A DNA stretch of 64,000 nucleotides from Hydrogenophaga intermedia. GTDB taxonomy: Bacteria > Pseudomonadota > Gammaproteobacteria > Burkholderiales > Burkholderiaceae_C. The notes under the pieces were generated by a model, which had not been told where the DNA came from, did not search any database, and worked only from the letters and a program-made list of their open reading frames with translations. Where the stretch lies: positions 26,894 to 90,893 of the forward strand of contig NZ_CCAE010000014.1 of assembly GCF_000723405.1 (NCBI RefSeq), read 5' to 3'. The position numbers were made by a program, and so were the translations under genes. Positions 1 to 10,190 of the stretch are shown piece after piece (positions within the stretch are counted from its first letter, which is position 1; each line of letters begins with the position of its first letter).

Positions 1-2
1 GC

Positions 3-3000
3 ATCAGCAACGACGCCGCCAACGCCCTGGCCGAGATCTACGCCATCGGCAACCTGAACATCACGGGCAACAACACCCTGAGCAACCAGTCATCGGCCGC
101 GCACGTCGCCAAGATCGTGTCGCGCGACGGCAAGCTGGACATCGACTCCCGCAGCGGCGCGGTGGGCACGCAGTCGGTGCAGAACAACGGCGGCCTGCTG
201 TTTGGCGGCAATGGTGTGGACGTGGAGGTGTCGCGCGAATTCGTCAACCGCAAGTCGGCCGGCCGCAAGGGCTACGTGTTCGCCAACAACGGCGACGTGC
301 TGATCGGCGGCATCAACCAGGCCGCCGTGACGGCGGCCCCGCAGGACATCACCGTCAGCAACATCGACTCGGACATCGAAGCGCGCGTCGGCAACATCAC
401 CATCAACGCCAGCAGGCTCTACAACACCACCGACGCCGCAGCCCCCACGGTGGCCGACGGCAACTGGACGCGCCACTACGGCTGGTTCGACCACGACGAC
501 AACCCCGCCACGCCCTCGATCGAGGCCTTCTCCAACTGCGGCACGTACGACGACCACTTCGACAAGGACGTGACGGGCAAGATCTGCGCCGTCTGGTACG
601 ACACGCGCTCGCAGTACCTCGTCAATCCCGACACCTCGCCGCGCAGCCGCATCATCGCGGGCAACAACTTCAACGCGTGGATCGAGAGCGAGGCGCTCAA
701 CTACATCAGCCTGATCTCGGCCGGCAACAACATCGACATCCAGGGCACCGGCAGCTTCGAGAACCGCGCGATCGAACTGCGCCACGACCGCAACACCCTG
801 ATGTACCGCTACGAGAACGGCGGCACCAGCAGCAACCCGGCCGGCGAGTGCTACACCGACGGCGTGTTCAACCGCTGCTTCATGGAGGATGGCCTTCACA
901 AGAAGAAGCGCTTCGCCGACATCTCGCCCGGCACGCTCAGCACCTACACGGTGGGCATGGCCTCCACGGTTCAGGCGCGCGGCACCATCAACATCAACCT
1001 CGCGCGCGTGGGCAACCACAACAGCGGCGACAACGGCGAGCGCACCGGTGGCGGTTTCGTGGCGCCGGCGGGCACGGGCCAGACCTCGGGCAACCCCGGC
1101 GGCGCACCAGGCAGCGGCATCGGCTCGCTCACGGGCAGCCCCTTCTTCGTGCCCAGCAGCGACCCGGCCTCGCCTTTCCTGTTCGAGACGGATCCGCGCC
1201 TCATGAGCCTGGAAGGCCTCTACGGTTCGGACCTGTTCTTGAAGAGCCTGGGCCTGGACCCAACCGATTACCTGCGCGTGGGTGACCCGTACTTCGAACA
1301 GCAACTGCTGCGCCAGCAATTGCTGGCCGAGGCGGGGCAACTCTTCATTGCCGACGGCATGGCCGGCGAGAACGAGCAGTTCAAGCTGCTGATGGAGAAC
1401 GCCGTCGCCGCCAAGGACGACCTGCAGCTGCGCGTGGGCGTGGCGCTCACCAAAGAGCAGATCGCCAACCTGCAGAAAGACATCGTCTGGATGGTGGAGA
1501 CCGAGGTCAACGGCAAGAAGGCGCTGGTGCCCCAGCTCTACCTGTCGGACGCGACCAAAGCCAAGCTGGCCGAGGGCGCGCGCTTCGTTGCCAGCAACAT
1601 CAACGTCAAGACCGAGGGCGCGATCAGCAACAGCGGCGCCTTCGTCGCGAGCAACAACATCGACCTCAAGGCCGGCACCACCTTCACCAACAGCCAGGGC
1701 ACGCTGGTGGCGGCCAATGGCCTGAGCATCGAGGCCACCGGCGACATCCTCAACCAGAGCGGCACCATCAGCGGGGGCAACGTGACGCTGACCTCGACCG
1801 AGGGCTCCATCGTCAACGAGACCCTGAAGCGCGACGTGGCCTTCGGCGACGCGGGCGAGGTCACCTACCTCGGCAACACGGCCAGCATCCAGTCCACGGG
1901 CAAGCTGACCCTGGACGCGAAGCAGGACATCGTCTCGCGCGGCGGCGACATCACCGCCGGTGGCGACGCCACGCTGAAGGCCGGCAACGACATCACCCTG
2001 ACCGCCATCGAGCGCAAGACCTTCACCAGCGAGTACAGCAGCTCCGGCGCGGACGGCCACAGCACCACGACGATCACCAACACCAACTCCACGCGCCAAG
2101 TGGGCTCCGGCCTGACCGTGGGCGGCAACCTCGACGCCACGGCCGCGCGCGACATCAACGTCGAGGCGAGTTCCGTGGACGTGGCGGGCAACGGCCGCCT
2201 CGACGCGGGCCGCGACATCAATGTCACCGCCCTGGCCGAACAGACCGACACCACGACCACCACCGCCACGCGCAGCTGGAACAGCAACTACGAGCAGGAC
2301 ACCGAGGTGAAGCGCACCACGGGCGCGGCCAGCTCACTCAACTTCGGCGGCAACCTGGCCATCTCGTCGGGCAACGACACCAACATCAAGGGCTCGCAGA
2401 TCGCCGTCGGCGGCGACCTGAACGTGGAGAAGATCGGCGGCGACCTCAACGTCACGACCTTCGAAGAGAAGACCACCGTTTCCCAGACCACCAAGACCAG
2501 CAGCTTCTTTGGCGGCGAGGCCAAGGCCGAGGCCGGCAAGAACATCACCGAGAGCAAGGCCACGGCCAGCGCCACGCTGTACAGCTCGTCCAAGGAAACG
2601 GTCGACATCGACTCCACCACGCACCTGCGCTCGGGCATCGCGGTGGGCGGCAACCTCAATGCGGGCGGCGACGCAATCAAGGGCGACGTCAACATCACCG
2701 GTTCGAACATCGCCACCGGTGGCGACCTGAACCTGGCGGCCGGCGGCAACATCAACATCCTGGCCGCCGAGGACAAGACGACCGTCAACCAGACCAGTGA
2801 GAGCTTCTCGCTCAACGTAAGCACCTCGGCCTCCATCGATGGCGCCGAGGCAGGCATCGGCGCGCAGTACGACGAGTCCAGCGGCTCGGCCACGCAGACC
2901 ACGGCCCAGGTGTCCGGCCTGAGCGCGGGCGGCAACATCGACATCAACGCGGGTGGCGACTTCACCGAGCAGGGCACGCAGGTGGCCGCCGGTGGCGACA

Positions 3001-6000
3001 TCAAAGTGGAGGCCGACAGCATCACCAGCCTGGCCGCGCAGAACACCTACACCGAAACCGGCGAGTCGCTCTCGGTGAGCGTGGGCATCGGCGTGAAGGC
3101 CGAGACCGGGCTGGGCGGCGTGGTGGGTGCCTTCGTCGACGACAAGACCAACAAGGCCGGTTTCGACATGGCCGCCGCGAGCGAAGGCCTCAACGGCCTG
3201 GACGTGCCGGACGCCGGCTCGGTGAAGGCCGAGCTGAGCGTGTCGGTGAGCAAGACCAAGACCAGCGCCAGCGGCAACGACGCGGTGGCCTCCGGTTTCA
3301 CCAGCGGCGGCAACACCAGCTTCAAGGCGCGCGAGGGCGATGCCACCTTCCACGGCACCAACGTGGAGGCGGGTGGCTCCATCGACGTGAGCGCCGACAA
3401 GGGCAGCGTGAAGATCCTCACCGCCGACAGCGCCAGCCAATCGAGCAAGAGCACGACGGATGCCAGCGTGACCATCGGTGTCTCGGCCGACGGCACCTTC
3501 TCGGGCTCCGGCTCGGGCAGCGAGAAGACCGAGTCGTCCAGCAGCACCACGCAGCAGGCCGCCAGCTTCAAGGCCGGCAAGGACATGAACATCACCGCCA
3601 AGGACGACGTGACCCTGGTGGGCACGAACCTCGAGGCCGGCGGCACCGCGAGCATCGAGGCCAAGGAGGGCAAGATCGACTTCCTTGCCGCGCGCGACAC
3701 CAGCAGCGCCAGCAGCGACGAGATGAACGCCAACGCCAGCTTCTCGGCCAACGTCACGGGCAAGGAAGGCAGCGTGGGCGGTGGCGGCGGCGAGCTGTCC
3801 ACGCGCGAGTCGAGTTCCACGGGCAAGGCCGGCTCACTGAGCGCGGGCAACATCGTGCTCAAGTCCAAGGGCGACATCACCCTGGAAGGCACGAACGTGG
3901 CGGCGGCCGACAGCGCCACCATCCAGACCGAAGGCAAGCTCGACTTCAAGGCGGTGGAGAGCACCTACAGCCGCACCGCGCAAGGCCAGTCGGGCCAGGT
4001 GGACCTGGAGGCCGGCGCCACCGGTGGCGGCGCCAAGGTGGCCGGCTCGCGCACGGACGAGAACGAGCAAGGCACCACCCGTACCGGTGGCTCGCTGTCG
4101 GCGAAGAACCTCACCATCAACGCCGGCAACGGTGCGCGCCTGGAGGGCACGCAGGTCGACGTGACGGAGAACGCCAGCATCGACACCGGCAAAGGCTCGC
4201 TGGTGATCGAGTCGGCCGTGAGCACCTACACCAAGACCGTGGACAACACCGCGGTGGAGGTGGGTGCCAAGGGCAACGCCAAGCAAGGCAGCGGCCAGGG
4301 CAGCTTCAAGATGGAAGGCGCCTACGAAGACACCAACCAGGTGAAGAACCAGAACGCCACGCTCAACATCGGTGGCAAGGCCGACATCAAGGCTGCGGGC
4401 GGCATCCAGATCGCCGGCGCCAACATCGAGAACGTGGGCAGTGTCATCAAGGCCGGCGAGACCAACCTGAACGGCGCCAGCGTCGGCATCGAGCAGCGCC
4501 AGGACGTGGACCAATCCACCAAGTCCAACGTGGGCGTGAGCGTGGGTGTCATCGTGCCCGGCAAGAAGACCCGCAAGGAAGTGAGCGACACGGTGCAGAA
4601 GGTGCGCGACAGCGACGCCGCCAACACCCTGAAGAACAAGGTGGGCAACGCCACGACGGCGATCTCCAACGCGGCCGATTCGGCGAAGACGAAGCTGGCC
4701 AACGTGGGCAGCGACGCCGCCACCAAGGCCAAGGCCGACAGCGACCTGGCCCAGCGCGTGCAGGACCGCAAGGACACCAACACCGCCACCAAGCTGACGA
4801 ACAACACCGCGCAGGCCGACCGCAACGCCACGCGCAAGAACGCCGACAAGCGCCGCGACGCCATCAAGGCCGAGCACGACCAGCGCGTGGCGAAGGCGCA
4901 GACCCAGCTCGACGCGGCGAAGGCCGGCTCCGCCAAGGCCGCCGACAAGAGCAAGGCCGATGCCCAGAAGGTGGCGGACAAGGCCAAGGCCGACGCCCAG
5001 AAAGTGGCCGACAAGAGCAAGGCCGACGCCCAGAAGGTGGCCGACAAGGCCAAGGCCGACGCGTTGAAGACGGCCGAACAAGGCAAGGCGGACGCGAAGA
5101 AGACCGCCGACCAGGACGTGGCCAAGGCCGAGGCCAAGCGCGACACGGACGAAGCGAAGGCGAAGAAGGACCGCGAGGAGGATCAGGGCGTCGTCGACGC
5201 GAAGAACGATCAGAAGAAGGCCTTGGAGGACCGCAAGGCGATCGACATCGCCAAGGCGGCCGAGGACGCGGCGCACAAGAAAGCCATCGCCCAACTCGAC
5301 GCCGATGAGCGCACCGCGAAGGAAAAGGCCGACCGTGACGCCGCCCGCGAACAGCAGGCCATCCAACGCGACGACAGCCTGAGCGGCACACAGAAGGCCG
5401 ACAAGCTCAAGCAGGTGGCCGACCAGCAGGCCGAGGCGCGCGAGCAGGCCGCGAAGGACCATGCCGCCGCGGTCGAGGCCAAACAGAAGGCGCGCGACGA
5501 CATCGAGAAACAGGCCGCCATCGACGCCATCGATCCGAGCGCGACGGACGCCGAGAAGACGGCGCAGCGCAAGGCCATCGACGACCGCTTCAAACAGCGC
5601 GAGACCGCTCGCGACGACGCGAAGAAGGCCATGGAAGCGAAGGCCGGCGAGGACAGGCAGGCCGCCCAGGCCGTGGCCAAGGCCGACCACGACCAGCGCA
5701 AGGCCCGGGCCGACGCCGACGCCAAGCTCCAGCAGGACAAGGACAACGTGGCGGCACAGCGCCAGACCGCCGACGACCAGGCGGACCGCGACTACCTGAA
5801 GAAGACGCGCGACATCCAGGACAAGCTCGCGCAGGACAGCGTGGGCAAGACCGACGCCGAGAAAGCCACGCTGCAGGAACAGGCCGACAAGGACAAGGCG
5901 CAGGCCAAGGCCGACATGGAGACGGCCAAGCGCGATAGCCAGCTCAAGGCCGACACCGACCTGGCGACGTTCCAGCGCGAGGCCGACGCCAAGCGGGTGA

Positions 6001-7082
6001 AAGCCGATGCCGAGCGCGCCAAGGCCGAGGCCGAGCGCACACACGACCAGGAGCTGGCCGATCTGAACAAGCTCAACCCGCGGCCCGCGGACTACACCGA
6101 GCGCGTGCAAGCCATTGACCAGCGCCTGACCGACGCAAAGGACAAGGCCGACAAGCGCGTGCTGGCGCAGGAGAAGGACTTCGCGGCGACCGAGGCCGAG
6201 CGCAAGGCCCAGGCCGAGCGCACCAAGCGCGACGCCGACATCGACGCCGATGCCACGCTCACCGCGAAGCAGAAGGAGCAGAAGAAGGCCGAGAGCGAGA
6301 AGACCTTCCTGGCCGAGCAGAAGACGGCGCAGGCGGAGCACGACACCGCGAAGAAGGACATGGCCGCGCTGTTGTCGCCCGCCGAGAAGGCCGCAGCCGA
6401 CGCGGCGGCGGCCAAGGCCGAGAAGCAGGGCGATCGCGTGAAGAACCCGTACGCGCTCAGCGCGCGCCTCAAACCCCACCTGACGAAGGCGCGCCGCTGG
6501 AAAGAGGTGGTGACCTCCTTCGGCATGGACGTGGACCGCAGGGCGGCGCCGGTGGAAGAAGAAGAGGCCGAGGCCGCCACCACCGTGGACCTGCTGGCCC
6601 TGGCGCGCCAGTTCCAGGCCGGCGAACAACCGCTGGCAATGCAACTGCTGCGTGAGCCCGCGGTGCAGGACGCGGCCGCCGTCACGGCCGCCGTGGACTC
6701 GCTGCGCGAGGAAGCGCGCGACGGTCTGCTCAAGGCGCTTCGGTTGGAGATGACGGGCAAGGAGTTGGGCGTGCTCACCGTGGCGCAGCAGCGCGAAGCC
6801 CTGGGCGACCTGGGCATCGAACTGCCCGCGAACCTGCCCTCGACCGAGGTCACGAAGCGCTTCAACGCCTACCTGGACGACAGCGTGGCCGCCCTGCAGC
6901 CGGATGCGGCGCAGAAGGCGGAGATCCTGAAGGCCCTGGGCAAGGACGTGAAGCCCGAGAAGGTGGAGGAGGCCTATACCAAGCTGCTGTCCGACGGAGC
7001 GGAGAAGGCGCGAGAGCGCGCCGCGAAGATGGGGCTGTCCACTGCGCAGGCGGATGCCCTGGCACAGCAGTTCCAGCCGTGA
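3..7082 (+). CDS. Filamentous haemagglutinin/TpsA-type adhesin, 3' part (5' end outside window)
   Basis: The frame is open to the left edge, so the N-terminal signal and TPS secretion domain lie upstream; about 2,359 residues are visible. Residues ~1-1500 are rich in G, N, S, T and D, with recurring 'GGNLNA', 'AGGDI' and 'DINV' units and interspersed 'TST.T'-type linkers, typical of haemagglutinin (Fil_haemagg) beta-helix repeats of two-partner-secreted exoproteins. Residues ~1520-2140 switch abruptly to a Lys/Ala/Asp/Glu/Gln-rich charged helix, including several 11-residue repeats. The last ~220 residues (from 'NPYALSARLKPHL') form an unrecognised, apparently globular helical domain. No VENN or ELYN pretoxin motif, no toxin domain and no following immunity gene are seen, so this is more likely an adhesin or biofilm protein than CdiA. 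The family role (surface-exposed adhesion) is known; the function of the C-terminus is not. No TpsB partner is in the window. Confidence 0.85.
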   Translation: MSNDAANALAEIYAIGNLNITGNNTLSNQSSAAHVAKIVSRDGKLDIDSRSGAVGTQSVQNNGGLLFGGNGVDVEVSREFVNRKSAGRKGYVFANNGDVLIGGINQAAVTAAPQDITVSNIDSDIEARVGNITINASRLYNTTDAAAPTVADGNWTRHYGWFDHDDNPATPSIEAFSNCGTYDDHFDKDVTGKICAVWYDTRSQYLVNPDTSPRSRIIAGNNFNAWIESEALNYISLISAGNNIDIQGTGSFENRAIELRHDRNTLMYRYENGGTSSNPAGECYTDGVFNRCFMEDGLHKKKRFADISPGTLSTYTVGMASTVQARGTININLARVGNHNSGDNGERTGGGFVAPAGTGQTSGNPGGAPGSGIGSLTGSPFFVPSSDPASPFLFETDPRLMSLEGLYGSDLFLKSLGLDPTDYLRVGDPYFEQQLLRQQLLAEAGQLFIADGMAGENEQFKLLMENAVAAKDDLQLRVGVALTKEQIANLQKDIVWMVETEVNGKKALVPQLYLSDATKAKLAEGARFVASNINVKTEGAISNSGAFVASNNIDLKAGTTFTNSQGTLVAANGLSIEATGDILNQSGTISGGNVTLTSTEGSIVNETLKRDVAFGDAGEVTYLGNTASIQSTGKLTLDAKQDIVSRGGDITAGGDATLKAGNDITLTAIERKTFTSEYSSSGADGHSTTTITNTNSTRQVGSGLTVGGNLDATAARDINVEASSVDVAGNGRLDAGRDINVTALAEQTDTTTTTATRSWNSNYEQDTEVKRTTGAASSLNFGGNLAISSGNDTNIKGSQIAVGGDLNVEKIGGDLNVTTFEEKTTVSQTTKTSSFFGGEAKAEAGKNITESKATASATLYSSSKETVDIDSTTHLRSGIAVGGNLNAGGDAIKGDVNITGSNIATGGDLNLAAGGNINILAAEDKTTVNQTSESFSLNVSTSASIDGAEAGIGAQYDESSGSATQTTAQVSGLSAGGNIDINAGGDFTEQGTQVAAGGDIKVEADSITSLAAQNTYTETGESLSVSVGIGVKAETGLGGVVGAFVDDKTNKAGFDMAAASEGLNGLDVPDAGSVKAELSVSVSKTKTSASGNDAVASGFTSGGNTSFKAREGDATFHGTNVEAGGSIDVSADKGSVKILTADSASQSSKSTTDASVTIGVSADGTFSGSGSGSEKTESSSSTTQQAASFKAGKDMNITAKDDVTLVGTNLEAGGTASIEAKEGKIDFLAARDTSSASSDEMNANASFSANVTGKEGSVGGGGGELSTRESSSTGKAGSLSAGNIVLKSKGDITLEGTNVAAADSATIQTEGKLDFKAVESTYSRTAQGQSGQVDLEAGATGGGAKVAGSRTDENEQGTTRTGGSLSAKNLTINAGNGARLEGTQVDVTENASIDTGKGSLVIESAVSTYTKTVDNTAVEVGAKGNAKQGSGQGSFKMEGAYEDTNQVKNQNATLNIGGKADIKAAGGIQIAGANIENVGSVIKAGETNLNGASVGIEQRQDVDQSTKSNVGVSVGVIVPGKKTRKEVSDTVQKVRDSDAANTLKNKVGNATTAISNAADSAKTKLANVGSDAATKAKADSDLAQRVQDRKDTNTATKLTNNTAQADRNATRKNADKRRDAIKAEHDQRVAKAQTQLDAAKAGSAKAADKSKADAQKVADKAKADAQKVADKSKADAQKVADKAKADALKTAEQGKADAKKTADQDVAKAEAKRDTDEAKAKKDREEDQGVVDAKNDQKKALEDRKAIDIAKAAEDAAHKKAIAQLDADERTAKEKADRDAAREQQAIQRDDSLSGTQKADKLKQVADQQAEAREQAAKDHAAAVEAKQKARDDIEKQAAIDAIDPSATDAEKTAQRKAIDDRFKQRETARDDAKKAMEAKAGEDRQAAQAVAKADHDQRKARADADAKLQQDKDNVAAQRQTADDQADRDYLKKTRDIQDKLAQDSVGKTDAEKATLQEQADKDKAQAKADMETAKRDSQLKADTDLATFQREADAKRVKADAERAKAEAERTHDQELADLNKLNPRPADYTERVQAIDQRLTDAKDKADKRVLAQEKDFAATEAERKAQAERTKRDADIDADATLTAKQKEQKKAESEKTFLAEQKTAQAEHDTAKKDMAALLSPAEKAAADAAAAKAEKQGDRVKNPYALSARLKPHLTKARRWKEVVTSFGMDVDRRAAPVEEEEAEAATTVDLLALARQFQAGEQPLAMQLLREPAVQDAAAVTAAVDSLREEARDGLLKALRLEMTGKELGVLTVAQQREALGDLGIELPANLPSTEVTKRFNAYLDDSVAALQPDAAQKAEILKALGKDVKPEKVEEAYTKLLSDGAEKARERAAKMGLSTAQADALAQQFQP
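4953..5117 (+). repeat. Tandem 33-bp coding repeats (11-residue units) in the adhesin
   Basis: Units begin with AAGGCC or AAGGCG at 4953, 4986, 5019, 5052 and 5085, an exact 33-bp period. Each encodes a variant of KADAQKVADKA or KADAQKVADKS, degenerating in the last units. An 11-residue (hendecad) period is that of right-handed coiled coils and LEA-like helices. The repeats are a likely site of copy-number change. Confidence 0.85.
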
Positions 7083-7124
7083 TGCACCAGCGGCTGGCGC
7101 AGGCCGGCCGTGAGCCCCCCGGCC

Positions 7125-7862
7125 TCACAGCCGGTCGACCACCCGCGCCAGCGCCGCGCGCCGGTGCACGCCCAGCTTCTCGAACACGCGCTGCAGGTAG
7201 GTGCGCACGCTGGGCAGGCCAATGCCCAGCTCGCGCGCGATCTCCTTGTCGGTGAGGCCCTGGCCCACGCAGCGCGCCACAGCGGTCTCGCGCGGGCTCA
7301 GCAGGGCCAGCGCGGCCTCGCTCACCACGGGGTCCGGCCGGCGTGCGTGGCGCGCGCGGCGCAGCGCGGCGGAGAAGGCGGGCTCAATGAACTGCAGCAG
7401 CTCGCGCTCGTGCGCGCCGAACTCGCGGCCCTGGCGGCCACGCCAGATGCGCAGGTCGCCCAGGGCGCGGGCTCCGTCGAAGGCGTGCAGGTTGATGCCC
7501 CAGTGCAGGCCGTCGCGCGCGAGGAAGTCGTTGAAGAACTCGCAGCGCAGCAGCTCGGCGCGCGGCATCACCTCGCTCACCAGCGTGGCCTGGCGGCGCT
7601 GCTGCAGGTGGAAGGTGATGGGGTCGCGGAACTGGTACCAGGCCTCGTAGCGGCCCAGGTTGGCCGGGTCCATGTTGATGGCCAGGCCGTGCTCGAAGCG
7701 GCCCGAGGCTTCGTCCCACACGTAGGAAGCGAAGTGGTCGGCGCGGAACAGGCGCAGCAACTGCTCGCCCAGGCGCGCGCGGATGTCGCGCTCGTTCAGG
7801 TCCTGCGCGAGCAGGGCGAAGCAGGCGGCGAGCTGGCCTTGTTCGGCGGGCGACAGGTGCAT
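7125..7862 (-). CDS. LuxR-family transcriptional regulator
   Basis: 245 residues starting at 'MHLSPAEQGQL'; an in-frame extension to 8006 is Pro/Ala/His-rich and probably non-coding. The N-terminal ~165 residues look like a GAF-type sensing domain ('FRADHFASYVWDE', 'INLHAFDGAR'). The last ~60 residues carry a textbook LuxR helix-turn-helix ('LSPRETAVARCVGQGLTDKEIARELGI', then 'VRTYLQRVFEKLGV'). It has no phosphoreceiver domain, so it is not a classical response regulator, and autoinducer-binding residues cannot be assigned. It is divergent from the amidase lipoprotein across a 217-bp gap and may control it; that link is inference. No palindromic operator was obvious in the gap. Confidence 0.85.
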   Translation of the reverse strand: MHLSPAEQGQLAACFALLAQDLNERDIRARLGEQLLRLFRADHFASYVWDEASGRFEHGLAINMDPANLGRYEAWYQFRDPITFHLQQRRQATLVSEVMPRAELLRCEFFNDFLARDGLHWGINLHAFDGARALGDLRIWRGRQGREFGAHERELLQFIEPAFSAALRRARHARRPDPVVSEAALALLSPRETAVARCVGQGLTDKEIARELGIGLPSVRTYLQRVFEKLGVHRRAALARVVDRL

Positions 7863-8079
7863 GGTGATGGGCGGTGGCGTGGCGCGAACGTAGCGCGTGG
7901 GGCAGGGCGGGTCAATCGGGGCAAGTGAGGGGGCGGCCACGGGTGCAGGCGCAAGCCCCGGTGGGGGGCGGTGCAAGTGCCATGCCGGGCGAGGGTGTGT
8001 CATCAATCCTCAGGACAGACGGCGGGGCCGCGCGGGCGCACAGTCGGCGGCCATGTCGTCCATTTCCGGAGCCTTTGCC

Positions 8080-9582
8080 ATGCGCCGCTTTCCGCTCTTG
8101 TCCTCACTGCCCCTGGCCGCCGCGCTCGCCGGCTGTGCCAGCACCGGAGGCCCCGTGCCAGACCTCACCACGCTCACCGCCACCGAAGCCGCCGCCGCGG
8201 TGTGCAATGGCCGAGTGAGCAGCGAAACCCTGACCCGCGCCTACCTGGAGCGCGCGAAGGCGCGCACGGCGCTCAACGCCTTCGTCACGCTCGACGAGGC
8301 CGGCGCCCTGGCGGCGGCGCGCGCGGCCGATGCGCGCCGGGCGAGCGGCGCGCCTTGCCTGCCGTTGCAGGGTGTGCCCATCGTGGTGAAGGACAACATC
8401 GAGGCCGCCGGCCTGCCGACCACGGCGGGCACGCCGGCCTTGAAGAACTTCGTGCCCAAGGCCGACGCGCCCGTGCTGGCGAAGCTGCGCGAGGCCGGCG
8501 CCGTGGTGCTGGGCAAGACCAACATGCACGAACTGGCCTTCGGCATCTCGGGTTTCAACCCGGCGTACAACACCGGCCCTCAGCCGGGCGTGCGCAACGC
8601 CTACGACCCGTCGAAGATGGCGGGTGGCTCCTCGTCGGGCACGGCGGTGGCCATTGGCAGCCGCATGGCGCCGGCAGGCCTGGGCACTGACACCGGCGGC
8701 TCGGTGCGTTTGCCGTGCGCGCTCAATGGCTGTGCCTCGCTGCGTCCCACCATGGGGCGTTATGCGCAGACGGGCATCGCGCCGATCTCACACACGCGCG
8801 ACACGGCGGGGCCGATGGCGGTGTCGATGAACGACGTGGAGCTGATGGACCGCGTGATCGCGGGCGGGCCGGCGGTGGGCGCGGCCGAGTTGCGCGGTGT
8901 GCGGCTCGGCCTGGCGCCCGAGTTCCTGGCCAACCTGGACGCGGACACCAAGGCGGCCTTCGACGCCGCGCTGGCGCGCCTGCGCAGCGCAGGCGTGACG
9001 GTGGTGGACGTGCCGATGCCCACGCTGATGCAACTGAACGGCATGGTGGGCTTCCCCGTGGCGATGTATGAGGCGCACGACGACATGGTGAAGTACCTGC
9101 GCGAGCGCGGCACGGGGGTGACGCTGCAGCAACTGGTGGCGGGCATTGCCAGCCCGGACGTGAAGGGCACGTATGAGGCCCTGGTGGTGCCGCGCAAGCT
9201 GCCCGCGCCCACGGGGCTGACCGACACCGAGCCGGTGTACCGCGCCGCCATGGCAACGCACCGGCCGGCGCTGGTCAAGCTGTACGCCGACACCTTCGCT
9301 CAGCACCGCATCGACGCGCTGGTCTTCCCCACGGTGCCGCGCGTGGCGGCCGACGCGGGGCCACAGAGCAGCAGTGTGGAGACCTTCGGCCTGTTCATCC
9401 AGAACACCGACCCGGGGAGCAACGCGGGGCTTCCTGGTGTCCAGGTGCCGGTTGGTCTGGGGGCTTCGTCGCGCTTGCCGGTGGGGTTGGAGCTGGATGG
9501 GCCGGCGGGGAGCGATCGGAGGCTGGTGGCTTTGGGGATGGCGATCGAGAAGCTGGTGGGGAGGGTGCCGGCGGGGCGGTGA
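8080..9582 (+). CDS. Amidase-signature hydrolase, predicted lipoprotein
   Basis: 500 residues. The start at 8080 is favoured by GGAG at 8068-8071 and because it puts a lipoprotein signal at the N-terminus (MRRFPLL, hydrophobic stretch, lipobox LAGC). The amidase-signature family is clear: the lysine in '[13 protein letters not shown]', the glycine/serine-rich loop '[15 protein letters not shown]' and the serine in '[13 protein letters not shown]' form the Ser-cisSer-Lys triad. Members hydrolyse amide bonds in many substrates (acylamides, indoleacetamide, glutamine in GatA). GatA is excluded by the signal peptide and by the lack of gatB/gatC. It probably acts in the periplasm, anchored to a membrane. 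Substrate unknown. An upstream in-frame ATG at 8053 would bury the signal behind nine residues. Confidence 0.9.
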   Translation: MRRFPLLSSLPLAAALAGCASTGGPVPDLTTLTATEAAAAVCNGRVSSETLTRAYLERAKARTALNAFVTLDEAGALAAARAADARRASGAPCLPLQGVPIVVKDNIEAAGLPTTAGTPALKNFVPKADAPVLAKLREAGAVVLGKTNMHELAFGISGFNPAYNTGPQPGVRNAYDPSKMAGGSSSGTAVAIGSRMAPAGLGTDTGGSVRLPCALNGCASLRPTMGRYAQTGIAPISHTRDTAGPMAVSMNDVELMDRVIAGGPAVGAAELRGVRLGLAPEFLANLDADTKAAFDAALARLRSAGVTVVDVPMPTLMQLNGMVGFPVAMYEAHDDMVKYLRERGTGVTLQQLVAGIASPDVKGTYEALVVPRKLPAPTGLTDTEPVYRAAMATHRPALVKLYADTFAQHRIDALVFPTVPRVAADAGPQSSSVETFGLFIQNTDPGSNAGLPGVQVPVGLGASSRLPVGLELDGPAGSDRRLVALGMAIEKLVGRVPAGR

Positions 9583-9616
9583 GTTTCGTGGCCTGGTGCC
9601 TGCTTGGCGAGCCAAC

Positions 9617-10171
9617 TCACCCCGCCATCAAGCGATGAACGAGATCGGGGGTGCTGTGCGCCTGGTACTTCCGCATCAAGCGCGCCCGATGCACCTCCAC
9701 CGTCCGGTGGCTGATCGCCAGCAGCTTGCCGATCTGCTTGCTCGTGAGCCCGTCCATGATCAGCGCCGCCACCTCCCGCTCGCGCGCCGTGAGCGAGGCC
9801 CGCACCGGCCGGTGCGAACTCAGGTCCTCGAAGCTCCAGATGCCGGCCGCGTGCGGCGCGGCGCGGTCCACCGCGCGGCCCGTCACGTGGCACCAGAAGG
9901 TCTCGCCCGCCTGCCGCCCGCCCACGCGCTTCATGATGCGGTTGTCCGCATACGTGCCGCTGCGCCCCAACAGCGGCGCCATGCGCGCCCCAAGGCGCTC
10001 GTACTCGTCGGCGCTGGGGTAGAGGATCTGGAAGCTCTGGCCCACCAACTGCTCGCGCGTGGCGCCGAACATCTCGCACAGGGCCTGGTTGCAGTCCACC
10101 ATGTAGCGCTCGCGCGAGAGCGCCAGTCCCACGGGCGCCAGGTCGAACGCCAGCCGGTAGTCGATGTCCAT
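9617..10171 (-). CDS. PAS-domain LuxR-type transcriptional regulator
   Basis: 184 residues. Residues ~1-115 form a PAS fold ('FDLAPVGLALSRERYMVDCNQALCEMFG', a 'YADNRIMKRVGG' segment and 'FWCHVTGRAVD'). Residues ~125-184 are a NarL/LuxR helix-turn-helix ('LTAREREVAALIMDGLTSKQIG', 'SHRTVEVHRARLMRKY'). There is no receiver domain, so the PAS domain probably senses a small molecule or redox state directly. It is divergent from the CoA-transferase genes with 97 bp between the starts, and that gap holds a perfect 10-bp-arm palindrome. It is probably an autoregulated activator of the CoA-transferase operon (inference from arrangement). Confidence 0.88.
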   Translation of the reverse strand: MDIDYRLAFDLAPVGLALSRERYMVDCNQALCEMFGATREQLVGQSFQILYPSADEYERLGARMAPLLGRSGTYADNRIMKRVGGRQAGETFWCHVTGRAVDRAAPHAAGIWSFEDLSSHRPVRASLTAREREVAALIMDGLTSKQIGKLLAISHRTVEVHRARLMRKYQAHSTPDLVHRLMAG

Positions 10172-10190
10172 CGTGGTTGCCCTTTACGAA

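Noticed and set aside
4953..5117. Possible CRISPR or satellite array
   Set aside because: The 33-bp repeats are continuous, without spacers, and fully coding.
3834..6644. 936-codon minus-strand frame opposite the adhesin
   Set aside because: It is a G+C-rich antisense shadow of Lys/Ala/Asp codons, giving Leu/Val/Gly-rich nonsense without any family motif.
6430..7125. CdiA-type toxin/immunity pair at the end of the adhesin
   Set aside because: No VENN or related pretoxin motif, no toxin motif, and the next gene is a LuxR regulator on the other strand.
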